From: an uncultured Eubacteriales bacterium
GTDB lineage: Bacteria; Bacillota; Clostridia; Oscillospirales; Oscillospiraceae
DNA: 35,037 nucleotides
NCBI GenBank assembly: GCA_900547745.1
Contig: URHT01000020.1
Coordinates: 1 to 35,037, forward strand
Reading direction: 5' to 3'
Shown here: piece after piece, positions 30,097-35,037 of the stretch
Numbering within the stretch: the first letter of the stretch is position 1
How the letters are laid out: every line of letters starts with the position of its first letter
The notes under the pieces: model-generated
What the model was told of the DNA's origin: nothing
What the model saw: the letters and a program-made list of their open reading frames with translations, nothing else
Database searches by the model: none
Program-made: the position numbers and the translations under genes

Positions 30097-31083
30097 ATGT
30101 GGAAGTCAGTATGTTGTGAGATTCAGGGAACCGGGCATAAAAAAAGTTGCATTCCTTGTCAGGATAAATCATTTGAACTGGCAAAAAATGGTGTTTATGT
30201 CATTGCTCTAGCGGATGGTGCGGGGTCTGCAAGCCTGTCACATTATGGTGCAGAGCGGGTGGTTCGAGACGCATCTGAATACATCGCAGAGCATTTTCAG
30301 GAATGTTTCAATTGCGATGACGGACGCAAGGTCAAGCAGAATCTCCTGAAAATGCTCCAAAAAAGCCTGTCAGAGGAAGCGCAAGCACACGAATGCAGCA
30401 TCCGAGATTTATCCTCGACGTTATTGTTGGCTGCAGTTAATGAGAATAATTTCATCTTGGCACACATAGGAGATGGCGTTATCGGCTACTTGGACGGAGA
30501 CAAATTGAAAGTTGCTTCTATGCCGGATAATGGGGAGTTTTCCAATGTAACCACATTTGTCACTTCAGGCGAAGCACTCACATCTATGCGTCTGTTTAAG
30601 GGTGAACTCAAGAATAAGGATGCCTTCGTACTGATGTCCGATGGGACAGAGCAAAGCTTCTATCACAAGCCTAGTAAAACACTGGCTCACGTCATAGTAA
30701 AGCTGATGCATCGAACCTGTTTGATTGGTAGCGAGACAATGAAAGCGCAATTGGAAGACGCTTTTACGTCAGTGATTTCAAAAAACACGCAAGACGATTG
30801 TAGTATAGCGATTATGGCACGGCCTTCTGCAACGCTCTGTCCAATCGATGGGCTTGATTTCAAAGAACGACAGGAGTTGTATGGAATCGCTGAACCAGAA
30901 CGCTGCGCACATAGACGTGTGAATCGTTGTGATGCAATACTTGTAATCACTGAAGCCCCGTGCTCCCTCAAGCAGATTGCGAGAAGAATCCACCTCAAGC
31001 CCAAGTACACCCGGAAGCATGTTGACAAGCTTATCTCATTGGGGGTGCTTATAAAAAGAGGGAATCTATATCAAAAGGTGTGA
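30097..31083 (+). CDS. PP2C-family Ser/Thr phosphatase with C-terminal winged-helix domain
   Basis: A 328-residue protein. Residues about 1-243 are a PP2C (PPM) phosphatase: CQDKS (D23), ALADGAGSASLS (D40, G41), LAHIGDGVIGY (D126), VLMSDGTEQSF (D182) and TQDDCSIAIM (D233/D234), all metal-binding acids present. Residues about 265-328 look like a winged helix (ILVITEAPCSLKQIARRIHL, then TRKHVDKLISLGVLIKRGNL), an uncommon addition. It is expected to reverse phosphorylation by the operon's kinase. The wHTH could bind DNA or RNA, or act as a protein adaptor. AGGAGATG precedes the ATG. It is the last gene of the operon; only 46 nt separate it from the broken capsid gene on the other strand and no terminator is visible. 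Confidence 0.88.
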   Translation: MWKSVCCEIQGTGHKKSCIPCQDKSFELAKNGVYVIALADGAGSASLSHYGAERVVRDASEYIAEHFQECFNCDDGRKVKQNLLKMLQKSLSEEAQAHECSIRDLSSTLLLAAVNENNFILAHIGDGVIGYLDGDKLKVASMPDNGEFSNVTTFVTSGEALTSMRLFKGELKNKDAFVLMSDGTEQSFYHKPSKTLAHVIVKLMHRTCLIGSETMKAQLEDAFTSVISKNTQDDCSIAIMARPSATLCPIDGLDFKERQELYGIAEPERCAHRRVNRCDAILVITEAPCSLKQIARRIHLKPKYTRKHVDKLISLGVLIKRGNLYQKV

Positions 31084-31129
31084 ATGATGAGGCCCTAATC
31101 GCCCCGTGGCTTTCTCTATCGAAAAGTCC

Positions 31130-32227
31130 CTAGCCAATCATGCCGTTTCCTGCGAACAGTTCGGTCAGCTGCTTGAAGGAGCGGGTGCCGTGGTCTCCGA
31201 TGTTGTAGTAGCTGTAGTCGCCAAAGGCGATGGCGTTCTCCGGCACATACCCGGAAGTGTGGACGCTGTAGCCCAGAATACGGTCAGGTTCGCCTACCTA
31301 GTAGGAAGGCTGCCAGATGTAAGCGCCGTTGTTGTCCTTGAACTTCCGAATCTGAGCCACAGTCTTGTCGTTCATAATGAAAGAAGCGTTTTTGCGATAG
31401 GGACGCTTCAAATCAGAGATAAGGTCCAGCACATCGTCTGCCTTCAGTGCGGCGGTAAGCGTACCAGCCACATGACCGCCGCCTACATCAGCGAACAGAC
31501 CCAGGGGCTGACCCACACCAGTGCCGTTGAGGAAGGCGTCCTCCTCGGCATTGGCCAAAGCCTTGCCGAACTGCTCGATGATGTAACTCTCCAGATTGAA
31601 GGCACTGTCATAGAGCAGTTCCTCAGTCACCTTAATGGCGACGTGCAGCTTGTGGGCATCCAGCAGAATCTGGGCGAAGGTGGCATCGGAGAACTGGAGC
31701 GCACCGCCTTCCTCGATCCATGCGGCGGCAGGCTTGGTGGCTGCGATGTTAATCTTGTGTTCACCGGAAGTGGTAATCACATTGCCCAGGCGGCGCATGA
31801 TGTTTTCCTCGGACAGAGTCTGAATCAGACGGCGGTCATACTCCTCGGGCACCAGATAGCCGCCGTCCGCATCGACACCCTCCTGCAGGACATTGCTGAC
31901 CTGGCGGAAGTTGGTGCGCAGAGCGGTCAGCATACCATTGCGGTATTCATCGGACGCACGACCGGTCTTTGCCTCCGGCTGATTCCCGGCGGTGGGCTTG
32001 GAAGTGAGCGGGGTGTTCACAGGCTTGTTCAGTTCGGCTTCCAGAGCCTCCTGGCGCTCCAGGCGGGCGATTTCTTTGCCCAGATCGGTGATTTCGTTTT
32101 CCATGCGAGTGTAGGTGGCATCGTCTTCGGCGGACAGGATGCCCTTGTCATTGCGGTGGGAATCCAGGAAGCTCTTTGCGGCCTCCCATGCCTTGGCGCG
32201 CTTTTCGCGCAGTTCAAGAATAGTCAT
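31130..32227 (-). pseudogene. HK97-type major capsid protein, nonsense mutation and lost C-terminus
   Basis: The ATG at 32225-32227 follows AAGGAGG. The N-terminal scaffold-like delta domain (residues 1-90, charged coiled coil) and the HK97 core (DADGGYLVPEEYDRRLIQTL, AAAWIEEGGALQFSDATFAQ, NAEEDAFLNGTGVGQPLGLF) are intact. At 31298-31300 a TAG interrupts ...YIWQPSY; the same frame continues with VGEPDRILGYSVHTSGYVPE and FGDYSYYNIGDHGTRSFKQL and stops at GMIG, about 25 residues short of the usual end. The TAG position is most simply a CAG-to-TAG change. The missing tail coincides with the border of the PP2C operon. Confidence 0.88.
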
Positions 32228-32248
32228 TTTGAAATCCTCCTTAGTGTT

Positions 32249-32959
32249 TCAAAAGATTGAGCCGATCCATGAGCGAATCAATGGATCGGCCTTCAGCACA
32301 GCGGTCTCGGGCTTGCCCTTGACCGCCATTTTGTTGAGCAGAGCATTGGTGACCGCTCTTCGAGAAAATGCGTAGGCCTCGACTTCAGGAGCGGCCTTCT
32401 TGGCGTCTGTCAGCACATCATCGGCAAAGCCGAGTTCGATGGCCTTGTTGGCGTTCATCCAGGTCTCTGCGTCCATCAGATGGGACAGCTTCGCTCTGGA
32501 CAGGCTCGTCTTGATTTTGTAGGCGTTGATAATGCTTCCCTTCACCTCGGAGAGCATGTCGATGGCTTTCTGCATATCTTCATGGTCACCGAAAGCCACG
32601 GTGGCGGGATTGTGGATCATCATAAGGGCGGAAGGCGCCATGAGCACCTTTGTGCCCGCCATAGCAATAACAGATGCGGCGGAGGCCGCAATGCCATCAA
32701 TTTTGACAGTCACATTGCCCTTGTAATCCATGAGCATGGAATAAATCTGACTGGCAGCAACACAGTCGCCACCGGGAAAATTGATCCAAATAATGATGTC
32801 ACCGCTGCCCGCAAACAGTTCATCTCGGAACATTTGCGGAGTTACATCATTGTCATACCAACTCTCCTCGGCAATTGTGCCGTTAAGTTCCAGCACCCGT
32901 TCGGCGCCGTAATCTGCGTCCGTCTGATTTTTCCACACCCAGAACTTCTTGTTCTTCAT
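32249..32959 (-). CDS. ClpP-like prohead maturation protease
   Basis: A 236-residue S14-type protease used in phage head maturation to cut the capsid delta domain. Visible motifs: WINFPGGDCVAASQIYSMLM, the catalytic-serine block DGIAASAASVIAMAG, and the histidine block MMIHNPATVAFGD. The C-terminal SHLMDAETWMNANKAIELGF is typical of phage ClpP relatives. The ATG has GGAGGACG upstream and starts within the portal remnant, as in related phages. It is the only structural gene in the window with no visible damage, but with its partners broken it can serve no complete head. Confidence 0.88.
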   Translation of the reverse strand: MKNKKFWVWKNQTDADYGAERVLELNGTIAEESWYDNDVTPQMFRDELFAGSGDIIIWINFPGGDCVAASQIYSMLMDYKGNVTVKIDGIAASAASVIAMAGTKVLMAPSALMMIHNPATVAFGDHEDMQKAIDMLSEVKGSIINAYKIKTSLSRAKLSHLMDAETWMNANKAIELGFADDVLTDAKKAAPEVEAYAFSRRAVTNALLNKMAVKGKPETAVLKADPLIRSWIGSIF

Positions 32960-33251
32960 CTACGGTTTCGTCCTCCTTTCCAGCATCAGTAGGTGTATCT
33001 GCAAAAGCGCCCGCATCTTTCAGTGGAAGCATATTGCCTTGGTCATTGTGGCGATATACATGGAGCGGGAGACCAGCCACTGCCTCGGCAAGGATGCGGA
33101 CGCGGGAGTAGACGGCGGTCATCTGCATGGCAGAGCGCTCTGTGACTGCCTTACCAGAAGAAGTGCCGCCCATAAAGAAGGTGTATCCACCGCCTACGAT
33201 TCTATTTGAGGGCTTGTCTCTAGAACGAAACAGCCCAGAAAAGATTCCCAT
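32883..33251 (-). pseudogene. Phage portal protein remnant with large in-frame internal deletion
   Basis: The ATG at 33249-33251 has AAGGAG 9 nt upstream. The product starts like an HK97-type portal (MGIFSGLFRSRDKP, SAMQMTAVYSRVRILAEAVA, GLPLHVYRHNDQGNMLPLK) and after about 78 residues jumps to an acidic tail (DAGAFADTPTDAGKEDETVD) typical of portal C-termini. Portals of this type are about 400 residues long, so roughly 300 are missing. The reading frame stays open to 32883 and overlaps the protease start. It cannot form a working portal ring. Confidence 0.78.
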
Positions 33252-33305
33252 AATCATCATCTCCTTAAATTTTCAAAAGACCTACATTTTTTTGTATATC
33301 TACTA

Positions 33306-33334
33306 TTGACACAGTTGTTAGACTGTGACATTAT
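33306..33334 (+). promoter_or_regulatory. Promoter with palindromic operator for the cargo gene
   Basis: TTGACA (33306-33311, perfect) and CATTAT (33329-33334) are 17 bp apart. Between and over them lies CACAGT-TGTTAG-ACTGTG (33310-33327), a perfect 6-6-6 inverted repeat placed where a repressor would block polymerase. Confidence 0.72.
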
Positions 33335-33372
33335 AAGACCATCAAATATATGTAGGTTATGGAGGTACTAAC

Positions 33373-33771
33373 ATGAACACTCAAACTATCATCGACGCAA
33401 TCTATCAGGACTTTACTAAGACCTATCGTGGCGCAGCAACTTTTGTCAACTCCGGAGAACTCTGGGACTTTTGCATTAAGACCATCAAAAATCCAACCCT
33501 GATGAGCAACATCGCATTTGCCAACGACCTTGAAATCCCGCCCGTCAAGTCTCTTCTCCTTATCTACAAGCGAAAGGTAAACCCTGTGGTGGGTTTCAAG
33601 TTTGACGCAAATGAGAGCCGCGCTATGGGCGCATTGATGGGCTTTGTTTTCAAGTTCGTCCTTGGCTATTCCAGCCAGAAGGAACGATGCAAGGTTGATG
33701 AATTCGGCATTAAGACGGCGACCCGTTTTACGGATGGCCCCGTTGTTGAGTTCACAGCCGATACTGAATAA
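33373..33771 (+). CDS. 132-residue cargo (moron-like) protein of unknown function
   Basis: Intact gene on the plus strand, set between the minus-strand terminase and portal remnants. ATG with TGGAGG 7 nt upstream, own promoter with operator, and own terminator. The protein is soluble, without signal peptide, about half alpha and half beta by eye: NTQTIIDAIYQDFTKTYRGA at the N-terminus, a hydrophobic central part (ALMGFVFKFVLGY) and an acidic tail (VVEFTADTE). I do not recognise a family. Independent expression units placed between late phage genes are usually lysogenic-conversion or anti-defence genes. Its undamaged state beside decayed phage genes suggests selection for the product. Confidence 0.75.
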   Translation: MNTQTIIDAIYQDFTKTYRGAATFVNSGELWDFCIKTIKNPTLMSNIAFANDLEIPPVKSLLLIYKRKVNPVVGFKFDANESRAMGALMGFVFKFVLGYSSQKERCKVDEFGIKTATRFTDGPVVEFTADTE

Positions 33772-33777
33772 GAGTGG

Positions 33778-33805
33778 ATGCACCCGCTTCAGCGGGTGCA
33801 TTTTT
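33778..33805 (+). terminator. Terminator of the cargo gene
   Basis: ATGCACCCGC-TTCA-GCGGGTGCAT followed by TTTTC. A perfect 10-bp stem, 6 nt after the cargo stop. Its far end touches the stop codon of the terminase remnant. Confidence 0.92.
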
Positions 33806-34454
33806 CATATAAACAGAATACCCCGGTCATCGTAGACCGAAGCACTGGTGTCATTGCCGCAGCGTATTGCACGGTCGAGCGCCATGATTGTGGCGACTGC
33901 ACCGTCAATCTTCTCTGTGGATTTTTCTTTATCGGGCTTGATGTTGCCCGCAGGATCACCGCGAATGAAGATGTTGTCCATCATCCACCGCAGCACGGGG
34001 TGACCGCCATGTGCCACACGCTCCTCCAGCACGAGCTTCATCAGTTCCTTGGTCGGAGGGGACATGTCCTTGAATCCCTGACCGAAGGGAACGACTGTGA
34101 AGCCCATGCCTTCGAGATTCTGCACCATCTGCACAGCGCCTCAGCGGTCAAAGGCAATCTCCCGGATATTGAAGCGTTCGCCCAGCCGCTCGATGAACTT
34201 CTCGATGTAGCCGTAATGGACGACATTGCCCTCTGTAGTCTGGAGAAATCCCTGGCGCTCCCAGACATCGTACGAGCATCACCAGAGCCCTTGGTCATGA
34301 CATCAAACAGCTTCCTGTTCGGCTGTGTGTGCAGCTCATCGAATACAACGCCGTGGATGTTGAAGCCGTGTTTGGAATAGGCCTCTGCCGACAGCACCTG
34401 GTAGAAGCTGTTGGTAGGGGTATAGATGATGCGCTTGGTAGCCGTCAGAATCTT
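33805..34454 (-). pseudogene. Phage terminase large subunit remnant (internal deletion, frameshift, TGA)
   Basis: Read from the right, the frame begins mid-protein (LTATKRIIYTPTNSFYQVLS, then GVVFDELHTQPNRKLFDVMT, the ATPase Walker B region). At about 34270 it jumps, with a frame change, to YDVWERQGFLQTTEGNVVHY, skipping roughly 150-200 residues of a normal TerL. A TGA at 34141-34143 then replaces the Trp expected in IAFDRWGAVQMVQ. The nuclease-domain end is present (STEKIDGAVATIMALDRAIR). The N-terminus is missing because the frame meets an unrelated HTH gene at about 34,450. Three independent lesions make this a clear pseudogene. Confidence 0.85.
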
Positions 34455-34456
34455 TA

Positions 34457-35026
34457 CTCTAATAAGCTGGGCGTATCAAGGCAAGCCATTTTCCGTTGGG
34501 AAATGGTAACAGCTATGCCAGATGCAACAAACATTCTTCAACTCAGTAGGCTGTTTCAGGTTACAACAGACTACTTGCTAAATGATGAATACCAAAGCGA
34601 CAATGACCTGCCGAAAGTTAAGGAAGTCAAAACGGACGGCATCCACCAGATCATGATTTTTTTGATCACTCTTGAAGTGATGGTGTTGATAATTCAATTC
34701 ATGTCTGTTGTTATCCTGCAAAACATTTTCTTTGGTGTCTTGAGTTTAATTCCTTTTATTGCTATGGTTGGAGGCTTTAAATACGCATATCAAAAAAGGC
34801 AAATGAGCAGAATGAGAGAACAATACAATTCCGCAAGCGGTTTTATAAAGTCTCTGCATGGTTAGGCGCATATTTCCCGATTAGACTGTTGGCAATGGCG
34901 TTAGTACATTTTTATCCTCGCCCTATCAATTCGCTTGCCTTGGAATGTGTCATAGCCGTCCTCTATCTAATGACTGCTACCCTCATAACATTAGAGATTG
35001 AAAAACGCCATCTTTCAAAGAACTGA
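34457..35026 (+). pseudogene. XRE-type HTH regulator with membrane domain, 5'-truncated and frameshifted
   Basis: The homology starts inside the HTH (NKLGVSRQAIFRWEMVTAMP, then DATNILQLSRLFQVTTDYLL); the first helix and start codon are absent, and the open sequence to the left belongs to the antisense terminase remnant. Two membrane helices follow (IMIFLITLEVMVLIIQFMSV, VLSLIPFIAMVGGF). The frame stops at 34865, but a second frame continues from about 34,820 with FRKRFYKVSAWLGAYFPIRL and ALECVIAVLYLMTATLITLE to a TGA at 35024-35026, giving further membrane helices. A small frameshift near 34,815-34,835 explains this. Related full-length proteins are HTH sensors with several C-terminal helices. 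The last 11 nt of the window hold nothing. Confidence 0.65.
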
Positions 35027-35037
35027 TTTTAGAACAT

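Larger units (their letters stand above)
21430..35037. mobile_element. Integrated, decayed prophage-type element carrying a TerY/PIN/kinase operon (right end outside window)
   Basis: The left boundary is the tRNA-Arg fragment. Inside are a tyrosine integrase (nonsense mutation), phage head genes in late-operon order on the minus strand (terminase, portal, protease, capsid, all but the protease damaged), a Doc remnant, a GH114-like gene, an intact putative defence operon and a separate cargo gene. Base composition shifts from GC-rich core to a mosaic with AT-rich parts. More than one insertion event is likely, because several junctions are abrupt. The second tRNA end is not in the window, so the size is unknown. 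Confidence 0.7.

Noticed and set aside
31106..32260. Long plus-strand frame opposite the capsid gene
   Set aside because: It mirrors the capsid pseudogene; capsid family motifs are clear on the minus strand.
24137..34143. Stop-codon recoding (TGA as Trp, TAG as Gln) in a recoded phage
   Set aside because: Two different stops would have to be reassigned, intact genes of the same element end with the same stops, and other lesions (deletions, frameshifts) show general decay.
34329..34456. Apparent N-terminus of the HTH-membrane protein
   Set aside because: This part is the antisense of the terminase Walker B region and does not belong to the HTH gene.

Overview
The window is from a Gram-positive, spore-forming Clostridium-like bacterium, most probably an Oscillospiraceae-type gut anaerobe. 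This rests on the IspH-ribosomal protein S1 fusion, a GerW/YtfJ sporulation gene beside scpAB, Gram-positive lipoprotein signals and strong AAGGAGG-type ribosome binding sites. The core (about 1-21,430) is visibly GC-rich. The right third is more AT-rich and mosaic.

Core, 1-21,430. At the left edge is a secreted BspA-like leucine-rich-repeat protein (minus strand, cut by the window). One long minus-strand operon runs from a consensus promoter at 11,719 down to a terminator at 1,386: M50 protease, scpA, scpB, DUF2953 protein, gerW, D-Ala-D-Ala carboxypeptidase, rluB-type pseudouridine synthase, an RpiR regulator, a BaiN/HI0933 flavoprotein, cmk, plsC and ispH-rpsA. It combines chromosome segregation, wall, lipid, isoprenoid and translation functions, mostly with overlapping or nearly abutting genes. 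Then come two small plus-strand genes (a membrane peptide and a ferredoxin:thioredoxin reductase-like protein), a divergent pair (rhomboid-lspA against a secreted endonuclease/exonuclease/phosphatase), and a phosphonate-type ABC transporter operon (phnD-phnC-phnE-phnE) with a cytoplasmic 5'-nucleotidase and its own RpiR regulator. A small zinc-ribbon gene precedes the junction.

Junction and accessory region, 21,430-35,037. The 3' part of a tRNA-Arg(ACG) gene, still followed by its terminator, marks where an element entered the tRNA gene. To its right lie a truncated Doc toxin, an AT-rich GH114-like lipoprotein, a tyrosine integrase broken by one stop codon, and decayed tailed-phage head genes: a capsid with a nonsense codon and a lost tail, an intact ClpP-like protease, an internally deleted portal, and an internally deleted terminase that also carries a nonsense codon. 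Between terminase and portal sits an intact opposite-strand cargo gene with its own promoter, palindromic operator and terminator.

The most interesting content is the intact five-to-six-gene operon at 25,077-31,083 inside this decayed element: HTH-PIN; PIN-Ser/Thr kinase-zinc ribbons-CFI-box; vWA; a 42-residue small ORF; a second vWA; and a PP2C phosphatase with a C-terminal winged helix. It has a consensus promoter (TTGACA-17-TATAGT) and tight, partly ATGA-overlapping gene junctions. Kinase + PP2C + TerY-like vWA matches the TerY phosphorylation triad, members of which have been reported as anti-phage systems. The paired PIN nuclease-like domains, one fused directly to the kinase, and the small ORF between the vWA genes are the parts that look new. 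A reasonable model (inference) is a phosphorylation-controlled RNase/abortive-infection switch: kinase and phosphatase set the state, vWA proteins act as metal-dependent scaffolds, and PIN domains are the effectors.
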